Assembly: GCF_022828325.1 (NCBI RefSeq)
Contig: NZ_JAJQJS010000004.1
Span: 62,001-126,000, forward strand
Origin: Candidatus Nanosynbacter sp. TM7-076
GTDB taxonomy: Bacteria > Patescibacteriota > Saccharimonadia > Saccharimonadales > Saccharimonadaceae
DNA: 64,000 nucleotides
Reading direction: 5' to 3'
The notes under the pieces are model-generated. The model searched no databases. It saw only the letters and a program-made list of their open reading frames with translations, and was not told the DNA's origin. Below are positions 7,670-15,592 of the stretch, in pieces. The first letter of the stretch is position 1, and each line of letters opens with the position of its first letter. The translations under genes and the position numbers were made by a program.

Positions 7670-8944
7670 ATGGATCAAGAATTAGCGTTGGCTATTATGC
7701 TGAGCGGTCGGTCGGCGTTGCTGACTGGTGCGGCTGGAACGGGTAAAACTCACCTGTTGAATAATTTTATTGCGCAGGCACGAAAACGCGGTAAAAAGGT
7801 GTCGGTAACAGCGACAACTGGTCTGGCGGCGACGCATCTTGGCGGCAATACGATTCACAGCTGGAGTGGTATTGGCGTGAGTGATCATTTGCCGAACAAT
7901 TTTTTTGAACGATTGTCAAAAACACGGCGTGATGTGATTTCTAAAACTGACGTGTTGATTATTGACGAGATTTCAATGCTTCACGATTTTCGGCTGGATA
8001 TGATTGATAAAGTTTTACGAACCGTCAGGGAAAATGATCAGCCGTTTGGCGGTATTCAGCTGGTGATGAGTGGCGATTTTTTCCAATTGCCGCCAGTGAA
8101 TCGCCCAAATGAGCAGGGCGGCGGATTTGTGGTTTATTCTGATGCTTGGCAAGAACTTCAGCCGGCGGTTTTATATTTGGAGCGACAATATCGTCAGAAT
8201 GATGAGCAGCTTTTAGATATTTTGACCGCTCTAAGAACTGGCGATGTTAGGCGACGTCACGTCGAGGCGTTGCTGGCGCGCACGGAAATCGAGCCGCCAG
8301 ATGGCGACATTACAGAACTGCACACTGTAAACGTTGATGTTGATGATATCAATATTCAAAAATTGGCGGAATTACCAGGAGAAGAGCGTTCGTATCAGCA
8401 AACGACGACGGGCTCGAAAATTTATGTAGAGAATCTGCAAAGGTCGGTTCTGGCGCCAGAAAATTTGGTGATTAAGCTGGGCGCGTTAGTGATGGCGGTT
8501 AAAAATTCGCCGCAAAAATTATATGCCAATGGTAGCATTGGAACGGTCGTGGATTTTGAGCCGTTGACGGAATATCCGGTTGTTGAGTTTCGAGATGGTC
8601 GTCGGGTGACGATGGTACCGGATGTTTGGGAATTGCGGGACGGAGAGCGCAAACGAGCAAGTATTTCTCAGGTTCCGCTGCGTTTGGCGTGGGCTATAAC
8701 GGTTCACAAAAGTCAGGGAATGACGCTTGATGCGGCTAAGATTGACCTGAGAAAGGCGTTTGTCGAAGGCATGGGTTATGTGGCTTTGAGTCGCGTGCGA
8801 GATTTGGACAATTTATATCTATACGGAATTAACCGTAGGGCGCTGGAAGTTTCTCCTGACGCGCTAGCGATTGACGAGGTTTTGAGGCAGGCGAGCAGGG
8901 AATCTGCCGAGAGATATAGGGACGTGGTCTTTAGACCTCATTAG
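7670..8944 (+). CDS. Pif1/RecD-like superfamily 1B DNA helicase
   Basis: A 424-aa ATP-dependent 5'-3' helicase. Motif I is TGAAGTGKTHLL (about residues 17-28), motif II LIIDEISML, motif III SGDFFQLPPV, motif VI region AWAITVHKSQGMTLD and YVALSRV. This is the set typical of Pif1 proteins, which unwind DNA-RNA hybrids and G-quadruplexes. The in-frame start at 7571 would sit deep in the preceding gene; ATG 7670 directly after that gene's stop (7666-7668) is chosen. Co-transcribed with the KwaB-like gene. Confidence 0.9.
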   Translation: MDQELALAIMLSGRSALLTGAAGTGKTHLLNNFIAQARKRGKKVSVTATTGLAATHLGGNTIHSWSGIGVSDHLPNNFFERLSKTRRDVISKTDVLIIDEISMLHDFRLDMIDKVLRTVRENDQPFGGIQLVMSGDFFQLPPVNRPNEQGGGFVVYSDAWQELQPAVLYLERQYRQNDEQLLDILTALRTGDVRRRHVEALLARTEIEPPDGDITELHTVNVDVDDINIQKLAELPGEERSYQQTTTGSKIYVENLQRSVLAPENLVIKLGALVMAVKNSPQKLYANGSIGTVVDFEPLTEYPVVEFRDGRRVTMVPDVWELRDGERKRASISQVPLRLAWAITVHKSQGMTLDAAKIDLRKAFVEGMGYVALSRVRDLDNLYLYGINRRALEVSPDALAIDEVLRQASRESAERYRDVVFRPH

Positions 8945-8979
8945 TAGTTTCTTGAATAGAGTACTGGAGCTTATTGCTA

Positions 8980-9008
8980 TTGATTCCTTGAGAATTATTT
9001 ACTATACT
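8980..9008 (+). promoter_or_regulatory. Sigma70-type promoter for a hairpin RNA
   Basis: TTGATT (8980-8985), a 17-nt spacer and TATACT (9003-9008). The predicted start is around 9015, the first base of a terminator-like hairpin. Confidence 0.5.
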
Positions 9009-9014
9009 GACGCT

Positions 9015-9070
9015 AAGAACCACCGGAACTAAATCGCCTTAATTGAGCGGTTCGCCGGTGTTCTTTTTAT
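9015..9070 (+). ncRNA. Short hairpin transcript or Pif1-operon terminator
   Basis: AAGAAC-C-ACCGG-AAC on the left pairs with GTT-CG-CCGGT-GTTCTT on the right (6+5+3 bp with small bulges), followed by TTTTTAT. It can terminate the transcription unit that ends with the helicase gene at 8944. Because a promoter lies exactly upstream, it may also be made as an autonomous RNA of about 55 nt. Confidence 0.5.
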
Positions 9071-9188
9071 TGTTAAAAGCGTATACTAGTTTGCCTTTCA
9101 ACTGTAGGCTGGTCTGAAATAACTTTAAGTACCAATCCATTGCCTAAAACTATTAAATAGCGTCGACTTGCATCAACCCGACACTAGG

Positions 9189-9217
9189 CTTTTCCACAAA
9201 AATGTGGAAAAGTTTTT
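9189..9217 (+). terminator. Palindrome made of two TTTTCCACA boxes, followed by T-run
   Basis: CTTTTCCACA-AAAA-TGTGGAAAAG is a perfect 10-bp inverted repeat followed by TTTTTATT. It can fold as an intrinsic terminator upstream of the mraZ promoter. Each arm also matches the DnaA-box consensus TTWTNCACA, so a protein-binding role is an alternative. Confidence 0.5.
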
Positions 9218-9255
9218 ATTTGACGCAAAAATGGGTAAAAAGTCATAAAAAGGGC

Positions 9256-9297
9256 TTGCAAGTGGGTAGCTGTGGGTAGTATAGTGGAGTCAGTGGA
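9256..9297 (+). promoter_or_regulatory. dcw (mraZ) promoter with MraZ-type operator repeats
   Basis: -35 TTGCAA (9256-9261), 18-nt spacer, -10 TATAGT (9280-9285). GTGGG occurs at 9262-9266 and 9272-9276, exactly 10 bp apart, inside the spacer, and GTGGA at 9284-9288 and 9293-9297. Period-10 TGGG repeats are the known operator of MraZ, which represses its own operon, so autoregulation is expected here. Confidence 0.7.
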
Positions 9298-9377
9298 ACG
9301 AAAGTTGATGGAAAATCACCAACAAAAACAAACATCCACTGTAAAAAACAACTAATCTACCACGAAGGAAGGACGAC

Positions 9378-9746
9378 GTGCAGACAGATTACTTTGAGCG
9401 TAAGTTGGACGACAAGCGACGCTTGACAATTCCGGCTGAACTCAGGGCAGAATTTGCATCAGGCGTCGTGCTAACTCGCGGGTTTGGCAGATATCTCCAC
9501 TTGTATCCACAGCAAATCTGGGATCGGGAAGTGGAAAGCGCTCTAACAGGAAGTATTCTGGATGAGCGAGTTGCCGACCTGAACGTTAAATTCCGACGAG
9601 GTAAAACCGCATCGGCGCTCGACCAAAAACAAGGACGAGTGACGATTGAGCAGCATTTGCTCGACTACGCTGGAATTGACAGAGAGGTCGTTGCTGTGCG
9701 AGCAGGGGAATATTTTCGGCTAATAGCGGCCGAGAATGCGGAATAG
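9378..9746 (+). CDS. mraZ: Transcriptional regulator MraZ
   Basis: A 122-aa DNA-binding protein, first gene of the division/cell-wall cluster. It has the two SpoVT/AbrB-like half domains: DDKRRLTIPAELRAEFASG near the N-terminus and KQGRVTIEQHLLDYAGI in the second half, in the DxxGRxxIP position. It is slightly shorter than E. coli MraZ. The start is GTG 9378, placed by a strong SD (GAAGGAAGGA, 9365-9374). The leader runs about 85 nt from the promoter. Confidence 0.92.
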   Translation: MQTDYFERKLDDKRRLTIPAELRAEFASGVVLTRGFGRYLHLYPQQIWDREVESALTGSILDERVADLNVKFRRGKTASALDQKQGRVTIEQHLLDYAGIDREVVAVRAGEYFRLIAAENAE

Positions 9747-10038
9747 TAGATTAGCTAAGCACTTTAACAATTAGAAACCTCTCGAGATCAACTATCTGGG
9801 TATTTGAAAATGGCATGTGGCAATTTGCTCCACATTAAAAACGGCAACGCACCTTCCTCAAACACCTCCCAAAAAAACTCCACCTCACACATAAGTCTCT
9901 TTGGAAAACATGGTTGTTACTGACAATCAATAAATTTCCACTCTAAGACAACAAAAACAAACAAAACACAAATACAAAAAAGCCAGAATTAAATATCCAG
10001 TTAGGTGATCTCGAGCATTATTTCTGTATAATGGAATA
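9747..10038. other. mraZ-rsmH intergenic region, G-poor
   Basis: About 290 nt without a supported gene. The middle (about 9840-9990) is rich in A and C and very poor in G on the plus strand, as in an unstructured transcript. The rsmH -10 box TATAAT lies at 10027-10032. Confidence 0.6.
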
Positions 10039-10959
10039 ATGATGAGTATTAAAGAACATCCACCACAGTCGGAAGAACTCCAAGCGAGCGAACCGATTCA
10101 TGTTCCCGTACTTTTGGAGATAACCCTTAGCAAGCTGCAGCCAGTCGAAGGTGAGTCATATCTTGACTTGACGGCTGGCTATGGCGGCCATGCCAGGGCA
10201 TTCTTAAATAGGACGGATAATTACTTGAGTTCAGTGTTAGTAGATCGCGACGAAAACGCGATTAAGACATTGGGTGATTTGGCTGAAAAAGGCGTAACTT
10301 TAATTCACAAAGATTTTGTGAGCGCAGCGCAAGATTTGGTCAAGCAGGGACGTAAGTTTGACGTGATTTTGGCTGATTTGGGGGTGTCGTCACCGCAGCT
10401 TGACAGAGCAGAGAGAGGTTTTTCGTTCAGATTTGACGGTCCGCTTGATATGCGGATGGACAATCGGACGGAAATCACAGCGGCAGATATTGTCAATTCA
10501 TATTCGGTTGATGATTTGACGCAGCTGATTATTCGTTACGGCGAGGAAAATTCCGGGCGAGCAAGGCGAATTGCACAGGCAATTGTAAAAGCTCGACCAA
10601 TTCAGGGAACGACTGAGCTGGCTGATCTGATCAAGCAAACCGTTGGTCGCGGTAGTATGAAGCATCATCCTGCGACTCGTACCTTTCAGGCGCTACGCAT
10701 TGAAGTCAATCGCGAACTTAAGCTGATTGAAGAATTATTGCCACTTTTGCCACGCTTACTTAATAAGGGTGGGCGAGTAGGAATAATTAGTTTTCATAGC
10801 TTGGAAGATAGGTTGATTAAGCGTTACTTTTCTGAGCAAGCGATGGCTGGATATGAGGCTGAGTTGATTGTTCCAGAGAAAAAACCGGTGTCTGGAACTG
10901 AAGATGTTCACAATCCGCGTAGTCGAAGTGCAAAGTTTCGATACGCCGTGAAAAAATAA
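10039..10959 (+). CDS. rsmH: 16S rRNA (cytosine1402-N4)-methyltransferase RsmH
   Basis: Methylates C1402 in the decoding centre of 16S rRNA using S-adenosylmethionine. A 306-aa protein with HVPVLLEITLSKL at the N-terminus, the SAM loop LDLTAGYGGHARAFL, ADLGVSSPQLDRAERGFSF, DMRMD, RTFQALRIEVN and ISFHSLEDRLIK, all signatures of the family. The ATG at 10039 (or 10042, next codon) lies 6 nt after TATAAT, so it has its own leaderless promoter within the dcw cluster. Confidence 0.96.
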   Translation: MMSIKEHPPQSEELQASEPIHVPVLLEITLSKLQPVEGESYLDLTAGYGGHARAFLNRTDNYLSSVLVDRDENAIKTLGDLAEKGVTLIHKDFVSAAQDLVKQGRKFDVILADLGVSSPQLDRAERGFSFRFDGPLDMRMDNRTEITAADIVNSYSVDDLTQLIIRYGEENSGRARRIAQAIVKARPIQGTTELADLIKQTVGRGSMKHHPATRTFQALRIEVNRELKLIEELLPLLPRLLNKGGRVGIISFHSLEDRLIKRYFSEQAMAGYEAELIVPEKKPVSGTEDVHNPRSRSAKFRYAVKK

Positions 10960-10981
10960 AACAAAAAAGAAGGAGGCTATT

Positions 10982-11053
10982 ATGCCAATCCACATCAAAG
11001 TAGAATTCCAGAATACAGACAAGCCAGAGGCTGTTTCAGTACGCCGCGGCTAG
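10982..11053 (+). CDS. 23-codon small ORF between rsmH and ftsL
   Basis: The ORF encodes MPIHIKVEFQNTDKPEAVSV plus RRG. A strong SD (AAGAAGGAGG, 10969-10978) is 3-4 nt upstream of ATG 10982, unusually good for this genome. It is followed by a palindrome (TATTCCGGAATA, 11063-11074) and a terminator-like hairpin at 11087-11115, an arrangement resembling a leader peptide plus attenuator ahead of ftsL. Family not recognised. It is either a real small protein or a translated leader. Confidence 0.5.
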   Translation: MPIHIKVEFQNTDKPEAVSVRRG

Positions 11054-11086
11054 ACTAAAGCGTATTCCGGAATATACCTTAGAAAG

Positions 11087-11120
11087 ACCAGCCTGTCTTT
11101 AACGGGCGGGCTGGTTTGTT
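11087..11120 (+). terminator. Hairpin after the 23-codon ORF
   Basis: ACCAGCC (11087-11093) pairs with GGCTGGT (11109-11115) across a 15-nt loop and is followed by TTGTTAT. The T-run is weak, so it may act as a terminator, an attenuator or an RNA-stability element. Confidence 0.5.
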
Positions 11121-11158
11121 ATGCTAAACACAAATATAAACATAAAAGATAGAGACAA

Positions 11159-11500
11159 ATGACAAACACCACCACATTCACTTCACGACGTTCACACGGT
11201 CAATTGCGCCGAAATCAGAATTCTACACGTTTTCAGTCTCAGGTCAAACTTGGTCCTGTTGCTCATACAGTGCTAGTTGCATTGATGATTACAGTACTGG
11301 GCTTGATTTATCTTACTCAGGCAACCAGACTTACAGCTTACGGCTATGAAGCTCAGAGTCTGGATACAAAAATCACCGAACTAAGCGCAAAAAAGTCAGA
11401 ATTGGAAGTGCAGAATGCGCGTCTGACGGCGCTAGAGAAGGTGAAGAATAGCAATGTCGCTTCGGCAATGACAACAACCGAAACGCATTACGCTCAATAG
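11159..11500 (+). CDS. ftsL: FtsL-like small division protein
   Basis: A 113-aa single-pass membrane protein: basic cytoplasmic N-terminus (about 1-33), one hydrophobic segment (PVAHTVLVALMITVLGLIYL), then a coiled-coil-like stretch (AQSLDTKITELSAKKSELEV) facing the outside. The size, topology and position between rsmH and ftsI are those of FtsL, which bridges FtsB and FtsQ and regulates FtsWI. Sequence identity in this family is always weak, so the name rests on architecture and synteny. Confidence 0.7.
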   Translation: MTNTTTFTSRRSHGQLRRNQNSTRFQSQVKLGPVAHTVLVALMITVLGLIYLTQATRLTAYGYEAQSLDTKITELSAKKSELEVQNARLTALEKVKNSNVASAMTTTETHYAQ

Positions 11501-11521
11501 TGATATAATAAGATAAGCAAT

Positions 11522-13267
11522 ATGCAGCGGCTTATTCGTTCAAGAACTGGTTGGTTAGCCATCGCTTTACTAGTAGTGATGGCGGCTTTTGTGTTGCGAT
11601 TATTCCAATTGCAGATTTTGCAATATGGCAAATATACGGAGTTGGCGCGAGCGAGTCAGCAGCGTCAATTTATCATTCCTGCGGAGCGCGGGAAAATTTA
11701 CATGATGGACGGAAAAACGCCAGTTCCTGTGGTGCTTAATCAGGCGGTCTATACGGTGATTGCGGATCCGCAGTCGATTGACGATAAAGAGCGGAATCAG
11801 CTTGTTGATAGTTTGAGGGAAATTGCTGGCGGTGAAATGACGGAAAACGTGTCTGAAAGGCTTAATAATAAAAAGTCGCGTTATGAAGTTTTGGCGAAAA
11901 ATATCACCAGGACTCAAGCGGAAAAATTGAAAAAGAAAAACTTTGCGGGCGTGTTGTATCAACAAAGCTCTATTCGAAATTATCCTGAGGGCGAACTGGG
12001 TGCGCACGTACTTGGATTTGTGAATGCGGCTGGCGAAGGTCAATATGGCGTCGAAGGTTCTTTGAATAAGCAACTTAAAGGTCGGGACGGGCTATTGCAA
12101 TCTGTAACTGACGTTAGAAACATACCTTTGACGGTTGGAAAAAATAATATGCGAATCGAGGCGAAGCCTGGTGATAATTTAGCGCTGACGGTGGATAGGA
12201 ATATTCAAAGCCAGACTGAATTGGCGCTGAAAAAGGGAGTCGAAGCGGCTGGCGCCACCGAGGGAAGTGTGATTGTTATGAATCCGAAAAACGGTCAGGT
12301 TTTGGCAATGGCGAATTATCCGACTTATAATCCAGCAGATTTTACTAAGCAGAAAAACGGGTCGGTGTTCATGGATAGCGCGTCGATGGTGCCATTTGAG
12401 CCGGGTTCGGTTATCAAATCTTTTAGCTTTGCTACGGCAATTGACAAGGGTGTTATTACGCCATCTAGCACGTATAATAATACCGATTGTATTAAAGTCG
12501 CTGACCGCACGATGTGTAACGCTCTGAGAGGTTTGGGCGGTCCAATGACGATTCAAGGCGCGTTTAATAATTCGCTCAACGTTGGTACGATTACTGCGAT
12601 TCGAAAATTAGGAAATGGTTCACAGATTAATTTGCCGGCTCGTCAGACTTTGTATGAATATTATCATGACAAATTTGGGTTTGGTCAGAAGACGGGAATT
12701 GAGCTGGGTGAGACTTCGGGTTATATTTATCCGCCAGATAGCGCTGAAGGAAATGAGGTTCGTTATTCGGCTATGACTTACGGGCAAAGTATGAATTTGA
12801 CTACGATTCAGGTCGCAGCTGGATTTTCATCGCTAGTTAACGGCGGTCAATATTACAAGCCAACTATTCTCGTTGGCACAATTGACGAATCTGGCAATCT
12901 GAAATCGTCGGAAAATAAAGTCATTCGCCAAACCGTAAGCGGCAGCACATCATCGCAGATGCGAACGATGCTAACGACGGCGCGCCGATCTTCATTCTTG
13001 TCAAAAAGCGACAAATCTGGCTATGAAATCGGTGGAAAAACTAGTACTTCTGAAGCGGTGGTTAATGGCGCTTACACCCAGAAGGAAACGATTGCTGTAT
13101 ATATTGGTTATGGTGGTGGAAAAAATGGCGCCGAATATGTCATAATGGTACGTGTAGCGGCTCCGGGCAAGGGGATTAATTTGCAAGGAAATCTTCACGC
13201 TGGACCAATTTTTACAGATATATCCAACTGGATGATTGATTATATGAAAATAGCACCAAAGGAATAA
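11522..13267 (+). CDS. ftsI: Penicillin-binding protein 2/FtsI-type transpeptidase
   Basis: A 581-aa class B PBP that cross-links septal peptidoglycan. One N-terminal membrane anchor (residues 11-29), a dimerisation/pedestal domain with RGKIYMMDG and YPEGELGAHVLGFV, then the transpeptidase domain with catalytic Ser296 in PGSVIK and SLN at 351-353. The third motif reads GGKTSTSE, so the usual KTG is KTS. The ATG at 11522 is 12 nt after TGATATAAT (11501-11509). It is followed by mraY with a 2-nt gap. Confidence 0.92.
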   Translation: MQRLIRSRTGWLAIALLVVMAAFVLRLFQLQILQYGKYTELARASQQRQFIIPAERGKIYMMDGKTPVPVVLNQAVYTVIADPQSIDDKERNQLVDSLREIAGGEMTENVSERLNNKKSRYEVLAKNITRTQAEKLKKKNFAGVLYQQSSIRNYPEGELGAHVLGFVNAAGEGQYGVEGSLNKQLKGRDGLLQSVTDVRNIPLTVGKNNMRIEAKPGDNLALTVDRNIQSQTELALKKGVEAAGATEGSVIVMNPKNGQVLAMANYPTYNPADFTKQKNGSVFMDSASMVPFEPGSVIKSFSFATAIDKGVITPSSTYNNTDCIKVADRTMCNALRGLGGPMTIQGAFNNSLNVGTITAIRKLGNGSQINLPARQTLYEYYHDKFGFGQKTGIELGETSGYIYPPDSAEGNEVRYSAMTYGQSMNLTTIQVAAGFSSLVNGGQYYKPTILVGTIDESGNLKSSENKVIRQTVSGSTSSQMRTMLTTARRSSFLSKSDKSGYEIGGKTSTSEAVVNGAYTQKETIAVYIGYGGGKNGAEYVIMVRVAAPGKGINLQGNLHAGPIFTDISNWMIDYMKIAPKE

Positions 13268-13269
13268 AT

Positions 13270-14307
13270 ATGGGAATAGCTTTACAAACAATGACCAACG
13301 AATTGACGCACGTATTTTTACTCAGCGTCGGCGCGTTTTTACTAGCGATGTTTTTAACGCCAATTTATACGTTTTTCGCTTATCGATATCGCTTCTGGAA
13401 GCGCCAAAGGTCGGAAAGCACTGATGGAAAAAAGCTAGAGGTTTTTGCCAAATTCCAAGCCGCAAAATTGCGGCGAAATATTCCAACCATGGCGGGGATG
13501 ATTGGTGTGATTTCAATATTTGTGGTGACAATTTTCTTCAATCTAGACCGAGCTCAGACTTGGCTTCCTCTGGCGGCGTTGGTTGGTGGTGGAGTTGTTG
13601 GGATAATTGACGATATCATCAATCTGCGTGGTCTTGGGGGCGGCGCGGCGGGACTTCGTAGTCCAGTGAAGTTTGCACTAATTACGCTGATCGGTGCAGT
13701 GCTTGGCTGGTTTTTCTTTGCTAAACTGGGCGTAACAAGCTTCCATGTTCCGTTCATGGGGGATGTGAATATTGGGTGGATGATTGTTCCGCTATTTGCG
13801 TTTGCAGTGGTGGCTACCGGTAACGCCGTTAATATCTCTGACGGAATGGATGGTCTGGCTGGTGGATTGCTAAGTGCTAGTTTTGGTGCGTTTGGTGTGA
13901 TTGCTTTATTACAGCAACATGTTCTGTTGGCGGGATTTTGCTTTACGGTTGTCGGAGTACTCTTGAGCTATTTATGGTTCAATATTTATCCAGCTCGATT
14001 CTTCATGGGTGACGTTGGAAGTTTTGCTTATGGCGCCAGCTTAGGTGTTGTAGCAATGCTGACCGACTCTTTGCTTTTACTTCCTGTGATTGGTCTGCTA
14101 TTTGTAATTGAGGCGGGATCAAGCTTGGCTCAAATCGTCAGCAAGAAGCTGTTTAAGAGAAAGATTTTCTTGTCTGCGCCGATTCATCATCACTTGGAGG
14201 CGATTGGTTGGCCAGAAACTAAAGTGACGATGCGCTTCTGGGTTATTGGCTGCGTGATGGCGTTTATCGGTGTGATGCTGGCGCTCGCTGGAGGTCATAT
14301 TGCGTAA
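13270..14307 (+). CDS. mraY: Phospho-N-acetylmuramoyl-pentapeptide-transferase MraY
   Basis: A polytopic membrane enzyme that transfers phospho-MurNAc-pentapeptide to undecaprenyl phosphate, making lipid I. Signatures: IIDDIINLRGLGGGAAG, NAVNISDGMDGLAGG with the catalytic acidic residues, FMGDVGSFAYGA, and the cytoplasmic SAPIHHHLE loop. The 345-aa length and roughly ten membrane segments agree with the family. It overlaps ftsW by 8 nt. Confidence 0.95.
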   Translation: MGIALQTMTNELTHVFLLSVGAFLLAMFLTPIYTFFAYRYRFWKRQRSESTDGKKLEVFAKFQAAKLRRNIPTMAGMIGVISIFVVTIFFNLDRAQTWLPLAALVGGGVVGIIDDIINLRGLGGGAAGLRSPVKFALITLIGAVLGWFFFAKLGVTSFHVPFMGDVNIGWMIVPLFAFAVVATGNAVNISDGMDGLAGGLLSASFGAFGVIALLQQHVLLAGFCFTVVGVLLSYLWFNIYPARFFMGDVGSFAYGASLGVVAMLTDSLLLLPVIGLLFVIEAGSSLAQIVSKKLFKRKIFLSAPIHHHLEAIGWPETKVTMRFWVIGCVMAFIGVMLALAGGHIA

Positions 14308-15592
14308 TTCGGTCGCCAAAAATCGTCAATCTATCGCTCAGCCGGTTCGAAGTCATCGGCCAATGTACCAGATTGTGCTTTATATGGGGCTTTTGTTGCT
14401 ACTTGGGCTGATTGTTATGTATGCGCTGGGGCCACAACGTGCCAACGTGATGAATTATGCTTACGGCACGAATTATAGCGATACGTATTTCTTTGGTAAG
14501 CAGCTGACGAGTGTGCTTATTGCTGTCGTGGCTTTTTCTGCGTTTTATTTTACGCCGTACAAATGGTTTACTGGTGAGAGATCAAAATACATTCTCTACG
14601 CTGGATTTGCGCTATGTATTTTACTATTTCTCTCAGGCGCAGTACTTCATTTGTCGTTTGCGCAAGAAACTAACGGCGCGTATAGATGGTTTTATCTGGG
14701 AGGATTAGGTAGCTTTCAACCGGCAGAGTTACTTAAATATGGCGTGCTATTGTTTTTGGCGGGATTTTTAGGGCGTCGCTCACAACAGGGAAAATTGAAC
14801 GATATCCAAGAAACTATCATTCCGCTGGGCATTATTTCCGGATTATCGCTGCTGATGATTGTGTTTTTACAAAAAGACTTGGGAACGGGAATCTCGTTGA
14901 TAGCGATTATCTTATCAATGATTTTAGTGGCTGGAATTGATTGGAAGATTTTCAAGAAGATTCTGGCGATTGTTGCGCTTTGTGGTTTGGTGATGATTTT
15001 TACGTCGCCACACCGAATTGAGCGCGTGATGACTTTCGTGCAAGGCGATAGCCATAAAGGGACGAGTAGTCAGGAGAACAAGAATTATCACATCCAGCAG
15101 GCTAGAATTGCGATTGGCTCTGGCGGGCTTCTGGGGCTTGGAATTGGCAAAAGCGTTCAGGCGACAGGATATCTTCCAGAGGCGACTAACGATTCAATTT
15201 TTGCTGTCATGGGAGAAACGTTTGGCTTTGTCGGTTTAATGGCTATATTGGCGCTATTTACAGCTTTATTATTGTCAATTTTGCACGTAGCCGCGAGACT
15301 TCCAAACGTGACGTTGCGACTAATTGTGGCGGGAATTTTTGGCTGGATTGCTTCTCACGTGATACTGAATATCGCCGCAATGACAGGGCTGGCGCCACTT
15401 ACCGGAATTCCATTGCCATTATTAAGTTATGGTGGTACAAGTATGTTGTTTATCGCGGCAGCGCTCGGTTTAGTTTTCCAAATTTCCAAATATACGTCAC
15501 ATAAAGCATTAGAGGAGGGTGAAAGTGGCCAAGATCTTAGCGGTCGGCGGCGGCTCAGGCGGACACGTTACGCCAGTGGTAGCCGTATTTAG
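14300..15592 (+). CDS. ftsW: FtsW/RodA-family peptidoglycan polymerase
   Basis: A SEDS-family glycan polymerase (430 aa) that works with FtsI at the septum. It has about ten hydrophobic segments, GAYRWFYLGGLGSFQPAEL, the large extracellular loop, and the hallmark GIPLPLLSYGGTSM near the end. The start is TTG 14300, inside the last codons of mraY, supported by the SD GGAGGT (14290-14295). FtsW rather than RodA is chosen from its dcw position. The C-terminal tail is rich in Arg. It overlaps murG by 68 nt. Confidence 0.92.
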   Translation: MRNSVAKNRQSIAQPVRSHRPMYQIVLYMGLLLLLGLIVMYALGPQRANVMNYAYGTNYSDTYFFGKQLTSVLIAVVAFSAFYFTPYKWFTGERSKYILYAGFALCILLFLSGAVLHLSFAQETNGAYRWFYLGGLGSFQPAELLKYGVLLFLAGFLGRRSQQGKLNDIQETIIPLGIISGLSLLMIVFLQKDLGTGISLIAIILSMILVAGIDWKIFKKILAIVALCGLVMIFTSPHRIERVMTFVQGDSHKGTSSQENKNYHIQQARIAIGSGGLLGLGIGKSVQATGYLPEATNDSIFAVMGETFGFVGLMAILALFTALLLSILHVAARLPNVTLRLIVAGIFGWIASHVILNIAAMTGLAPLTGIPLPLLSYGGTSMLFIAAALGLVFQISKYTSHKALEEGESGQDLSGRRRLRRTRYASGSRI

